Source of the DNA: Lysobacter_F sp035645555
GTDB lineage: Bacteria > Pseudomonadota > Gammaproteobacteria > Xanthomonadales > Xanthomonadaceae
Direction of reading: 5' to 3'
DNA length: 64,000 nucleotides
Assembly: GCA_035645555.1 (NCBI GenBank)
Contig: DASQMI010000092.1
Location: forward strand, 20,516-84,515
Below, piece by piece: positions 48,826 to 57,230 of the stretch. The stretch's first letter is position 1. Each line of letters begins with the position of its first letter. Position numbers and translations under genes: made by a program. A model generated the notes under the pieces. The model saw only the letters and a list, made by a program, of their open reading frames with translations. It did no database searches and was not told the origin of the DNA.

Positions 48826-51800
48826 TCAGGCGGCGCCAGCCAGGCGCGTCGCCTCCGCCAGGTCGACCGACACCAGGCGGCTCACGCCCGGCTCGCGCAT
48901 GGTCACGCCCATCAGCTGGCGCGCCGCTTCCATCGTCGCCTTGTTGTGGGTGACGAACAGGAACTGTACCTGTTCGCTCATCTCCGAGACCATCGCACAG
49001 AAGCGGCCGACGTTGGCCTCGTCGAGCGGCGCGTCCACCTCGTCGAGCAGACAGAACGGCGCCGGGTTGAGGCGGAAGATCGCGAACACCAGCGCGACCG
49101 CGGTCATCGCCTTCTCGCCGCCGGACAGCAGCGAGATGTTGGACACGCGCTTGCCCGGCGGCCGCGCCATGATCGCGACACCGGTGTCCAGCAGATCCTC
49201 GCCGGTCAGTTCGAGGTAGGCATGGCCGCCGCCGAACAGGCGCGGATACAGCTCCTGGATGCCGGCGTTGACGCGGTCGAACGTGTCCTTGAAGCGGCCG
49301 CGGGTCTCGCGGTCGATCTTGCGGATCGCGTCCTCCAGCGTTTCCAGCGCGGTGCTGAGGTCGGTGTGTTGCGCATCGAGGTACTCCTTGCGCTGCGCGG
49401 CCTCGGCGTGCTCCTGGATCGCAGCGAGGTTGACCGGTTCCAGCCGACGCAGACGCTGGTCGAGGTCGGCCACCGCCTTCTCCCAGGTGGCCGCGTCGGC
49501 GTCGTCGGAGAGCGCGTTCAGCACGTCCTCGAGCACGAAACCGCCTTCCTGAATCGCGGCGGTCAGGGTCTCGGCCTTCAGCATCAGCGCCTGCAGTTCC
49601 AGGCGGCGCTGGCCGATCGCCTCGCGCTGCTGGATCGCCTGCTCGTCGCGCTGCTGGCGGACCTGCTCGAAGCGGCGCAGCTCGTGGTCGATGCCGTCGA
49701 GCGCGGTACGCGCGGCGGTGAGCTGCTGCTCGGCGAGCACGCGCTGCTCCAGCGCGACCTGCCGCTGCTGTTCCAGCTCGCGCACCGGCGCGTCGCCTTC
49801 GGCAAGCTGGCGGCTCAGCTCCTCCAGCCGCAAATCGAGTTGACCGCGCTGGCCACCCATCCGCTCCAGCGCCTGCGACAGCGAGGCGATCTGGGTGCGC
49901 TGCGATTCCAGCGTCAGCGCCAGCGCATGCGCGGCGTCGCGCGCCTCGCGCGCGGCGTTGCGGGCGTAGTCGCGCGCTTCGCCCAGGCTGCGGCGCTCGG
50001 CTTCCAGCCGCTGGCGCGCTTCCTCCAGCTCGGCCATCCGCGCGACCGCGTCTTCCTGCCGGCTGCGCGCCTCGCGCGCCTGGTCGCGGGCGGCATCGAG
50101 CGTGGCGGTAAGCTGCGCCAGCTCCGCATCGATCTTCTCGATGCGGCCGCGCGCGGAATCGATGCGGCCCTGCTGGCTCTGGATCTGCCCGGCGAGCTCC
50201 GACACCCCGCGGTGCGCGAGGTAGAGGCTGCGCTGGGCATCCTCGCGCTGCTGCTCGCTGGCGAGCAGGCGGTCGCGCAGGTCGGTGAGGCGCGCTTCGA
50301 GCTCGCGCTCGCGCTCCTGCAGCGTCTCGATCTCGGCGCGCAGGGCGTGGATCTCTTTCTCGCGCAACAGCGCGCCGGAGGTCGGCGCGGTGGCGCGCGA
50401 CACCCTCAGCCAGCCGCTGCCGAGCCGTTCGCCTCCGCGGGTGATGACCGACTCGCTGGGGCCGAGCGAGGCCAGCATCGCGCGCGCCGCGGCGAGGTCG
50501 TCGGCCGCGTGCAGCGGCGCCAGCAGCGCGCGGATCGCGGCGGGGCCCTGCACCTTGGCGGCGAGCGACGTGACCGGGTACGTGGTGCCGTCGCGCTGCG
50601 GCGAGACCAGCGCCAGGCGGCCGTCGGCGAGTTCGGCGACCGCGTCGACCAGCGTCTCGGGCGCCTCGACCAGCACCGCCTCGATCAGCTGGCCGAGTGC
50701 GGCTTCGACCGCGCCCTCCCAGCCGGATTCGACGTCGAGCGCCTCGCCGACGCGGGTAGCATTGTCGAGTCCGCGCGCCTGCAGCCAGGCCAGCGCGGCG
50801 CCCTGTTCCTGGCCCAGGGCCGCGTGCTGCAGCGTCTCCAGCGACGACAGCCGGCCGCGAGCGGCCTGCGCCTGCTTGCGCACGTCGGCGAGTTCCTGCT
50901 GGGTCGCGCGCTGCTGCTCCTGCACCTCGGCGACCGCGCGCTTGCGCGTTTCCAGCTCCTCGGTGAGCAGCTCGAGCGAGGCCTTGCGCTCCTCGTGCTG
51001 CACCTGCAGCTCGGCGAAGGTGTCGCTTAGCGCAGCGAGATCCAGCGCGGCACGCTCGGCGGTGAGCGCCTCGCGGCGACGCTCGGCATCGAGCGCCTGG
51101 CGGTCGAGATGTTCGATGCGCGTGCGCTCGACGTCCGCGGCGCGCGCGGCCTCGGCCTGCGCGCGGGTGTGGGCGTCCCAGCGCTGCTGCCAGTCGGCGA
51201 GCTTCGCCTCGGCATCACGCAGCGCGTCCTGGCGCGCCTCGTCCTCCTCGCGCAGCTGCTCCAGCCGCGGTTCGTCACGCTCCACCGCCTCGCGCAGCAC
51301 CTGCAGGCGCGACGCGTCGCTGCCGATGTGCTGGCCGAGTTCGGCGAGCGCCTGCTCGGCCTCCTCGCGGGCGCGCTGCAGCCGCGCGGTCATCTCGCGC
51401 TGGTGCTGGATCTGCTGTTCGATGCGCGCGAGCGTGGCGCTGACTTCATAGCTCCCCGCCTGTGCCCTGCTCAGCGCGTCGGCCGCCTCGTCGCGGCGCG
51501 CGCGGCCGGTTTCCAGCTCGCGCTCGGCCTCGCGCTGCTCGGCGATCAGCTGCTGCAGGCGGGTCTCCTGCTGCGACAGCTTCTCGCGCTGGGACTGCAA
51601 CTTGGCATCGAGCGCGCGGAATTCGAGCGCCTTCCACTCGGCATCCTTGATCTTCCGCTCGGCCTGCAGCGCCTGGTACTGCTCGGCCTGGCGGGCCTGG
51701 CGGCGCAGGTGCTCGAGCTGCTTGCCGACTTCTTCGCGCAGGTCGTTGAGGCGATCGAGGTTCTCGCGGGTGTGGCGGATGCGGGTTTCGGTCTCCTTAC

Positions 51801-52329
51801 GACGCTCCTTGTACTTGGAGATGCCGGCCGCCTCTTCCAGATAGATGCGCAGCTCCTCCGGCTTGGCCTCGATGATCTGGCTGATCATCCCCTGCTCGAT
51901 GATCGAGTAGCTGCGCGGGCCGAGGCCGGTGCCAAGGAACAGGTCGGTGATGTCGCGCCGGCGGCAGCGCGTGCCGTTGAGGTAGTAGTTGCTCTGGCCG
52001 TCGCGGCCGACCGTGCGCTTGACCGAGATCTCGTTGAACGCGGCGTACTCGCCGGTGATCGCGTGGTCGGAGTTGTCGAAGATCAGCTCGACGGTCGCCT
52101 GCGACACCGGCTTGCGGGTGGTGCTGCCCGCGAAGATCACGTCGGTCAGCGAATCGCCGCGCAGGCGGCTGGCCGAGCTTTCGCCCATCACCCAGCGCAC
52201 CGCGTCGATGATGTTCGACTTGCCGCAGCCGTTGGGCCCGACGACGCCGGTCATGTTGGTCGGCAGGTGCAGCGTGGTCGGATCGACGAACGACTTGAAC
52301 CCGGACAGCTTGATGGTGGACAGACGCAT
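48826..52329 (-). CDS. smc: Chromosome segregation protein SMC
   Basis: The 1,167-aa ATPase organises and segregates the chromosome with ScpA and ScpB. Walker A GPNGCGKSN is near residue 32, the signature and Walker B (LLSGGEKAMTAVAL, FCLLDEVDAPLD) near the C terminus; long coiled coils flank a hinge at about 520-640. The ATG at 52329 gives MRLSTIKLSGFKSF, the standard start; the frame continues open upstream without homology. A -10-like TATACT (minus, 52450-52455) could serve as promoter. Confidence 0.97.
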   Translation of the reverse strand: MRLSTIKLSGFKSFVDPTTLHLPTNMTGVVGPNGCGKSNIIDAVRWVMGESSASRLRGDSLTDVIFAGSTTRKPVSQATVELIFDNSDHAITGEYAAFNEISVKRTVGRDGQSNYYLNGTRCRRRDITDLFLGTGLGPRSYSIIEQGMISQIIEAKPEELRIYLEEAAGISKYKERRKETETRIRHTRENLDRLNDLREEVGKQLEHLRRQARQAEQYQALQAERKIKDAEWKALEFRALDAKLQSQREKLSQQETRLQQLIAEQREAERELETGRARRDEAADALSRAQAGSYEVSATLARIEQQIQHQREMTARLQRAREEAEQALAELGQHIGSDASRLQVLREAVERDEPRLEQLREEDEARQDALRDAEAKLADWQQRWDAHTRAQAEAARAADVERTRIEHLDRQALDAERRREALTAERAALDLAALSDTFAELQVQHEERKASLELLTEELETRKRAVAEVQEQQRATQQELADVRKQAQAARGRLSSLETLQHAALGQEQGAALAWLQARGLDNATRVGEALDVESGWEGAVEAALGQLIEAVLVEAPETLVDAVAELADGRLALVSPQRDGTTYPVTSLAAKVQGPAAIRALLAPLHAADDLAAARAMLASLGPSESVITRGGERLGSGWLRVSRATAPTSGALLREKEIHALRAEIETLQERERELEARLTDLRDRLLASEQQREDAQRSLYLAHRGVSELAGQIQSQQGRIDSARGRIEKIDAELAQLTATLDAARDQAREARSRQEDAVARMAELEEARQRLEAERRSLGEARDYARNAAREARDAAHALALTLESQRTQIASLSQALERMGGQRGQLDLRLEELSRQLAEGDAPVRELEQQRQVALEQRVLAEQQLTAARTALDGIDHELRRFEQVRQQRDEQAIQQREAIGQRRLELQALMLKAETLTAAIQEGGFVLEDVLNALSDDADAATWEKAVADLDQRLRRLEPVNLAAIQEHAEAAQRKEYLDAQHTDLSTALETLEDAIRKIDRETRGRFKDTFDRVNAGIQELYPRLFGGGHAYLELTGEDLLDTGVAIMARPPGKRVSNISLLSGGEKAMTAVALVFAIFRLNPAPFCLLDEVDAPLDEANVGRFCAMVSEMSEQVQFLFVTHNKATMEAARQLMGVTMREPGVSRLVSVDLAEATRLAGAA

Positions 52330-52508
52330 GCGGCGGACGGCCCTCGACGCGCCGGAGGGCGCGGTCGCTGAGAAACTGGAGCAACTGGAGTGCCCAACCC
52401 CCTGATTGGTCTGGGCAGGAACGCGGCCCGGAGGCCGCGAGCTCACCGGAGTATAACGGCCGGGCGACGGCCCGCACCGGGGCGCGCGTCGCGCCACCGC
52501 GGCACCCG

Positions 52509-52533
52509 CGTGCGCCTGTCCGGCAGGCGCACG
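52509..52533. repeat. 10-bp perfect hairpin in the smc/glk divergent gap
   Basis: Arms CGTGCGCCTG (52509-52518) and CAGGCGCACG (52524-52533) with a 5-nt loop. The 266-bp gap holds the divergent promoters of smc and glk. The palindrome could be an operator or an mRNA leader hairpin of glk, 62 bp before its start; nothing distinguishes these. Confidence 0.5.
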
Positions 52534-52595
52534 GGCGCCTGCGCGCCACGGCGGATCGGCTAACGTACGCGGCTCGCCCACACCCGCGGTCTTCG

Positions 52596-53573
52596 ATGAG
52601 CGACACCGTCCTGCTCGCCGACATCGGCGGCACCAATGCCCGCTTCGCCCTCGCCGAACCGGCCGCGCCGATGCCGCTGGCGATGGACAGCGTGCGCGAG
52701 TTTCCGGTGGCCGAGTTCCCGTCACTCGCCGATGCCGCGCGGCACTACCTCGATACCACGGGTGCCAGCGCGAGGCGCGCGGTGTTCGCGGTGGCCGGGC
52801 GCGTCGATGGCGACGAGGCGCGCATCACCAACCACCCGTGGGTGATCTCGCGCCGACGCACCGGCGAGGCGCTCAAGCTCGACCAGCTCGAGCTGGTGAA
52901 CGATTTCGCCGCCCAGGCGATGGCCATCCCGTTACTCACGCCCGCGGACGTGGTTCCGATCGGGCCGGTGGGCTGGCAGCCCGACGCCGGGGAGCTCGAC
53001 CGCACCTACGCCATCCTCGGGCCCGGCACCGGCCTGGGCGTCGGCGGGCTGCTGATCCGCGGCGGCCGGCACCACCCGCTGCAGACCGAGGGCGGCCACG
53101 TCAGCTTCGCGCCCGGCACGCCGGTGGAGATCGAGATCCTGCAGCGGCTGTCCAACGAGTTCGGCCGCGTCTCCAACGAACGACTGATCTGCGGCCAGGG
53201 ACTGGTCAACATCCACCGCGCGCTGTCGGCGATCGCCGGTACCGACCCCGGGCCGATGCAGCCGCGCGACATCACGGCGCGCGCCAAGGACGGCGACCCG
53301 CGCTGCGAGCACGCGATCGACGTGTTCTGCGCGGTGTTCGGTGCGATCGCGGGCGACCTCGTGCTGACGCTCGGCGCCTGGGACGGGGTCTTCCTCACCG
53401 GTGGACTGGTGCCGAAGCTGATGCCATGGCTCGCGCACTCGGCGTTCCGCTTCCGCTTCGAGCACAAGGGCCGCTTCTCCCCGGCGATGGCGCGGGTGCC
53501 TACGCTCGCGGTCATGCACGCGCAGCCCGGGCTGCTCGGCGCGGCCGCGATCGCGCAGCGCCTGCCGCGCTAG
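52596..53573 (+). CDS. glk: Glucokinase
   Basis: The 325-aa enzyme phosphorylates glucose with ATP. The ATP-binding start is LLADIGGTNARFAL; ELVNDFAAQAMAIP holds the catalytic aspartate; GPGTGLGVGGL and TEGGHVSFAP are glucose and phosphate-binding blocks; GAWDGVFLTGGLVPK is near the end. It belongs to the proteobacterial Glk family rather than the ROK group. With pgl just downstream it feeds glucose to the pentose-phosphate and Entner-Doudoroff routes. Confidence 0.95.
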   Translation: MSDTVLLADIGGTNARFALAEPAAPMPLAMDSVREFPVAEFPSLADAARHYLDTTGASARRAVFAVAGRVDGDEARITNHPWVISRRRTGEALKLDQLELVNDFAAQAMAIPLLTPADVVPIGPVGWQPDAGELDRTYAILGPGTGLGVGGLLIRGGRHHPLQTEGGHVSFAPGTPVEIEILQRLSNEFGRVSNERLICGQGLVNIHRALSAIAGTDPGPMQPRDITARAKDGDPRCEHAIDVFCAVFGAIAGDLVLTLGAWDGVFLTGGLVPKLMPWLAHSAFRFRFEHKGRFSPAMARVPTLAVMHAQPGLLGAAAIAQRLPR

Positions 53574-53671
53574 CGCGACTGCCCCGCGCTCACGCGCGCG
53601 CCGGCACGCTATCGTTGTCCGGCGCGCCGCACGGCGTGCGTGGAGCCCCGACCGCCAGCTGCATCAGGACG

Positions 53672-54397
53672 ATGACCGATACGCCTTCGCCCGCGACCGT
53701 CGCCGCACCGGTCCTGCACACCCATCCGAACGCCGAGCGCTGGGCCGCCGCCGCGGCCGAGGCGATCGCGCGCACGCTGTGCGAGGACCTGGCGTCGCGC
53801 CCGCGCGCGCGCCTGCTCGTCTCCGGTGGTACCACCCCGGCACCGGTATACGCCGCGCTGTCGCAGGTCGCGCTGCACTGGTCGCGGGTGGACGTGGCGC
53901 TGGTCGACGAGCGCTGGCTGCACCCGGACGATCCGGACAGCAACGCGCGGCTGGTGCGCGAGCACCTGCTGCAGCACGGCGCGGCCGAGGCGCGCTTCGA
54001 GCCGCTGACCCAGCCCGGCCGCACGCTCGAGGACGCGGTGGCCTGGGCCAACGCGCATGCGCAGCAGCCGGCGGCGGTGGCGGTGCTCGGCATGGGGGAC
54101 GACGGCCATACGGCATCGCTGTTCCCCGGCATGCACGGGCTGGAGCGCGCGCTCTCCAGCGAACGTCCGTACGTCGCGGTCGACGCGCGCGACTGCCCCG
54201 GCGCGCGCCAGTGGGCACGCCGGATCAGCCTGACGCCGGCGGGCCTGCGCTGCGCGCGCGAACGCGTGCTGCTGCTGCGCGGCACCGGCAAGCGCGCGGT
54301 GCTCGAGCGCGCCCTGGCCGACGGCGATCCGCGACGCTGGCCGGTGCTCGTCGCGCTGGGCGGCGGGGCGCCATTGCAGGTGCATTGGTGTCCGTAG
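53672..54397 (+). CDS. pgl: 6-phosphogluconolactonase
   Basis: The 241-aa enzyme hydrolyses 6-phosphogluconolactone. Family blocks are LLVSGGTTPAPVYAAL, VDVALVDERWLHPDDPDSNARLV and VLGMGDDGHTASLFPG. The ATG at 53672 is 99 bp after glk on the same strand. In related genomes the cluster usually continues to edd and eda; here the downstream neighbour is bolA on the opposite strand, so the rest lies elsewhere or is missing. Confidence 0.94.
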   Translation: MTDTPSPATVAAPVLHTHPNAERWAAAAAEAIARTLCEDLASRPRARLLVSGGTTPAPVYAALSQVALHWSRVDVALVDERWLHPDDPDSNARLVREHLLQHGAAEARFEPLTQPGRTLEDAVAWANAHAQQPAAVAVLGMGDDGHTASLFPGMHGLERALSSERPYVAVDARDCPGARQWARRISLTPAGLRCARERVLLLRGTGKRAVLERALADGDPRRWPVLVALGGGAPLQVHWCP

Positions 54398-54439
54398 CCA
54401 TCCTGGCGGACGGGCTTGGGCATCGCGGGAAAACGGATC

Positions 54440-54459
54440 GCGGCTGAAGCCGCTCCTAC
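54440..54459. repeat. REP hairpin GCGGCTGAAGCCGCTCCTAC
   Basis: A single copy of the hairpin that forms the 96-bp array at 6.1-6.6 kb. It lies between the convergent pgl and bolA genes, overlapping the last codon region of bolA, a position where such elements often act as bidirectional transcript ends. Confidence 0.8.
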
Positions 54460-54749
54460 CGCGAGGCCTCCGTGGGCGTCCGCGCACTGATCGAGAGCGC
54501 GTGGATGTCGGTGTCCATCAGCGTACCGAGCGCCGCGTACACCGCGCGATGGCGGGCGATCGGACTCAAGCCCTCGAACGCTTCGCTCACGATGCTCACC
54601 TTGAAGTGGCCGCGACCGTCGCGCGCACCGGCATGACCGGCATGCAGGTGGCTCTGGTCCTCGATCTCCAGCTGCAGCGGCGTCAGCGCGCGCTCCAGCG
54701 CGACGCGGATGGCGGGCACACGCTGCTCGCGCGGCAGCGGCGCGCTCAC
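54456..54749 (-). CDS. BolA family protein
   Basis: A 97-aa class II KH-fold protein. The conserved helix-strand region is [44 protein letters not shown], with the invariant histidine (DIHAL). BolA proteins bind monothiol glutaredoxin Fe-S complexes or DNA. The GTG start overlaps the upstream YciI-like gene's stop (GTGA); the bolA-yciI pairing is common. Whether it is BolA proper or IbaG-type is not clear, but the HAL ending favours BolA. Confidence 0.9.
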   Translation of the reverse strand: MSAPLPREQRVPAIRVALERALTPLQLEIEDQSHLHAGHAGARDGRGHFKVSIVSEAFEGLSPIARHRAVYAALGTLMDTDIHALSISARTPTEASR

Positions 54750-55045
54750 GGCAGCACCTTGCGGAACGGCCGCACCTCGACGCGTGCGTATACGCCCGCC
54801 TCCACGTACGGATCGGCCTGCGCCCACGCCCGCGCCTCGTCGAGCGAGGCGAACTCGGCGACGATCACGCTGCCGCTGAAGCCGGCCGGGCCGGGGTCCT
54901 CGGCATCGATCGCCGGACACGGCCCCGCCATCAGCAGGCGGCCGGCATCGCGCAGCGCTTCCAGCCGCGCGAGGTGCGCAGGCCGCGCGGCGAGCCGGCG
55001 CGGCAACGCGTCGGGCGCATCAAAACCTTCGATCAGGTACCACAT
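54746..55045 (-). CDS. YciI family protein
   Basis: A 99-aa ferredoxin-like dimeric protein of the YCII superfamily. Blocks [27 protein letters not shown] and [29 protein letters not shown] match, including the histidine and the aspartate (DPY) proposed as an active-site pair. Exact function unknown. The start at 55045 (MWYLIEG) is as likely as 55051 (MPMWYL); a GGAACG precedes both. It is translationally coupled to bolA. Confidence 0.9.
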   Translation of the reverse strand: MWYLIEGFDAPDALPRRLAARPAHLARLEALRDAGRLLMAGPCPAIDAEDPGPAGFSGSVIVAEFASLDEARAWAQADPYVEAGVYARVEVRPFRKVLP

Positions 55046-55051
55046 CGGCAT

Positions 55052-55393
55052 ACGTTCCAGCGGCGAAGGGCCGGCATTGTAGGCGCTGGACAGCGCCGGG
55101 CCCGCGCGCTTACCCTAGCGGCCAATGCATCAGGCCGGCGCAGCGGCCACGGGGCGTCCGAACCGCCCGGCACACGCGAACCACGTGTGCGACAGCTGCT
55201 CCCCCCACCGGCCCGGCTCGCAACCCACCGACGCTGGCGGCCGCACGGCGCGCCGTCCGGTCGGGGTCCTGCGACCGCGCGAAAGTATTAGCTGTCCGTT
55301 GCATCGCCCGCGCCGCGGCTGTCGCCGCCCGCGCACGGCGGCGTGACGTCTGTGGCCCAACGGCCGGACACGCTCCGGCCATCAGCGCATCGC
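55052..55393. other. Gene-free divergent gap between yciI and scpA
   Basis: This 342-bp region has no convincing coding frame. It holds a 7-bp inverted repeat GCACACG (55170-55176) / CGTGTGC (55184-55190) that includes a CACGTG core, a possible operator. A -10-like TATTAG occurs near 55287 on the plus strand, about 105 bp before scpA. No terminator or RNA gene was recognised. Confidence 0.5.
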
Positions 55394-56302
55394 ATGACCC
55401 ACGAACTCGCGCCCGCCGCGAACGACGCCAATCCGAGCCCGACGACGCCGCAGCAGCAGGAAATGCCGCTGGCGGTGGTGCATGGGCAGCCGGTGCTGCA
55501 GATCCCGCAGGACCTGTACATCCCGCCGGACGCGCTGGAGGTCATCCTCGACGCGTTCGAAGGCCCGCTCGACCTGCTGCTGTACCTGATCCGCCGGCAG
55601 AACCTCGACATCCTCGACATCCCGGTCGCGGAGATCACGCGCCAGTACATCGACTACATCCAGGCGATGCACGAGATGCGCTTCGAGCTCGCCGCGGAAT
55701 ACTTGGTGATGGCCGCGATCCTCGCCGAGATCAAGTCGCGCATGCTGCTGCCGCGGCCGGCCAGCGAGGACGGGCTGGAAGAGGATCCGCGCGCCGAACT
55801 GGTGCGCCGGCTGCAGGAATACGAACGCTTCAAGCAGGCGGCCGAGGACATCGATGCGCTGCCGCGCATGGAGCGCGACACCGCGCCGGTGGCCGCGTAC
55901 GTGCCGGATCGCGCGGCGGTGAAGCTGCCGCCGCCGGTGGATCTGCAGGAGATGCTGCTGGCGCTGCGCGACGTGCTCAAGCGCGCCGAGCTGTTCAGCC
56001 AGCATGCGATCAAGCGCGACGCGCTGAGCGTGCGCCAGCGCATGGGCGACCTGCTCGAGCGCATGAGCGACGGCGCGTTCCACCGCTTCGAGTCGCTGTT
56101 CACCGCCGAGGAAGGCCGGCTCGGCGTGGTGGTGACGTTCCTGGCGATGCTGGAACTGGCGAAGGAACGCCTGCTCGAGATCGTGCAGGAGGCGCCGTTG
56201 GCGCCGATCTACCTGAAGTCGCTCGCCGCCGGCGGTGCGCCGGAAGGCGTGGAGTTGCGCAGCGAGTTCGACGACGCGCCGGATGCGGCGAACGATGCCT
56301 GA
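55394..56302 (+). CDS. scpA: Segregation and condensation protein A
   Basis: The 302-aa kleisin subunit bridges the SMC heads. The N-terminal domain has DAFEGPLDLLLYLIRRQNLDILDIPVAEITRQYIDYI; AAEYLVMAAILAEIKSRMLLP follows; the C-terminal winged helix (about 235-290) ends with VVTFLAMLELAKERLLEIVQ. The ATG at 55394 is used; an in-frame GTG at 55343 would add 17 residues. An unusual 40-residue polar leader precedes the conserved domain. Partner smc is 3 kb away on the other strand. Confidence 0.94.
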   Translation: MTHELAPAANDANPSPTTPQQQEMPLAVVHGQPVLQIPQDLYIPPDALEVILDAFEGPLDLLLYLIRRQNLDILDIPVAEITRQYIDYIQAMHEMRFELAAEYLVMAAILAEIKSRMLLPRPASEDGLEEDPRAELVRRLQEYERFKQAAEDIDALPRMERDTAPVAAYVPDRAAVKLPPPVDLQEMLLALRDVLKRAELFSQHAIKRDALSVRQRMGDLLERMSDGAFHRFESLFTAEEGRLGVVVTFLAMLELAKERLLEIVQEAPLAPIYLKSLAAGGAPEGVELRSEFDDAPDAANDA

Positions 56303-56313
56303 GGCGCGGGACT

Positions 56314-56426
56314 GGGGATTCGTGATTCGGGATTCGTCCAAGCGGATGGCGATTCCCGATGCAGCCCCGGCCCCACCGCAATCCCGCTGAACGTAGACAC
56401 TGGATTCCCGCTCGCGCGGGGATAAC
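56314..56426. repeat. Intergenic repeats between scpA and scpB
   Basis: The 148-bp gap holds a GGGGATTCGTGATTCGGG unit (56314-56331), the same family as in the lpd region, and near 56402-56426 a second element GGATTCCCGC-TCGC-GCGGGGATAACG with a short hairpin, a dispersed repeat type common in proteobacteria. They interrupt an otherwise tight operon. Confidence 0.7.
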
Positions 56427-56450
56427 GAAGGCAAGACCGAAACGACCTCA

Positions 56451-57230
56451 ATGGATCAATCGATCATCAACCGCATCGTCGAGGCCGCGTTGCTCGCCGC
56501 CAACCAGCCGTTGTCGCTGGTGCAGCTGCAAGCGCTGTTCCCCGAGGACCAGCCGGCGCCGCCGGGCAGCGTCGAGCAGGCGCTGGAGACCCTGCGCGAA
56601 GGCTGCGCCGAGCGCGGCATCGAGCTGGTCGAGGTCGCCTCCGGCTTCCGCTTCCAGGTCAGGGCCGACGTGCACCCGTGGGTGGCGCGCCTGTGGACCG
56701 AGCGCCAGACGCGGTATACCCGCGCCACGCTGGAGACGCTCGCGCTGATCGCCTACCGCCAGCCGATCACCCGCGGCGAGATCGAGCAGATCCGTGGCGT
56801 GGCGGTCAGCAGCAACATCATCAAGGCGCTGGAGGAGCGCGAGTGGATCCGCGTGGTCGGCCACCGCGACGTGCCCGGCAAGCCGGCGCTGTACGGCACC
56901 ACCAAGGCGTTCCTCGACTACTTCGGGCTCAAGCGCCTAGACGAGCTGCCGCCGCTGTCCGAACTGAAGGACATCGGCGAGCTGGAACCGCAGCTGCCGC
57001 TGGACAATCCGATCCCCGCGAACGTCTCCGGCGCGGCGGATGCGGGCGAGACGCCGTCCAACGACGCAGTCGGCGACGACGCCGGCGTCGCGACCGATGC
57101 GTCAGCATCCCCGACAGGCGAGGACACGCCTGTCGCCCCCGACCCGGCGACGGATTTTGAGTCCGCCACCCCCACCGAAGCCCTGGATGACGACGCCGAA
57201 ACGGTCTCGTCGGAGCACGCCACGCCATGA
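56451..57230 (+). CDS. scpB: Segregation and condensation protein B
   Basis: The 259-aa protein has two winged-helix domains (about 5-80 and 85-165), the second with TRATLETLALIAYRQPITRGEIEQIRGVAVSSNIIKALEEREWI and GKPALYGTTKAFLDYFGLKRLDELPPL. A long acidic, probably disordered tail (about 180-259) follows. It dimerises and binds ScpA. Its stop overlaps the rluB start by 4 bp. Confidence 0.94.
   Translation: MDQSIINRIVEAALLAANQPLSLVQLQALFPEDQPAPPGSVEQALETLREGCAERGIELVEVASGFRFQVRADVHPWVARLWTERQTRYTRATLETLALIAYRQPITRGEIEQIRGVAVSSNIIKALEEREWIRVVGHRDVPGKPALYGTTKAFLDYFGLKRLDELPPLSELKDIGELEPQLPLDNPIPANVSGAADAGETPSNDAVGDDAGVATDASASPTGEDTPVAPDPATDFESATPTEALDDDAETVSSEHATP

Noticed and set aside
54398..54455. 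Rho-independent terminator after pgl
   Set aside because: The hairpin there belongs to the REP family and lacks a U run; recorded as a repeat instead.
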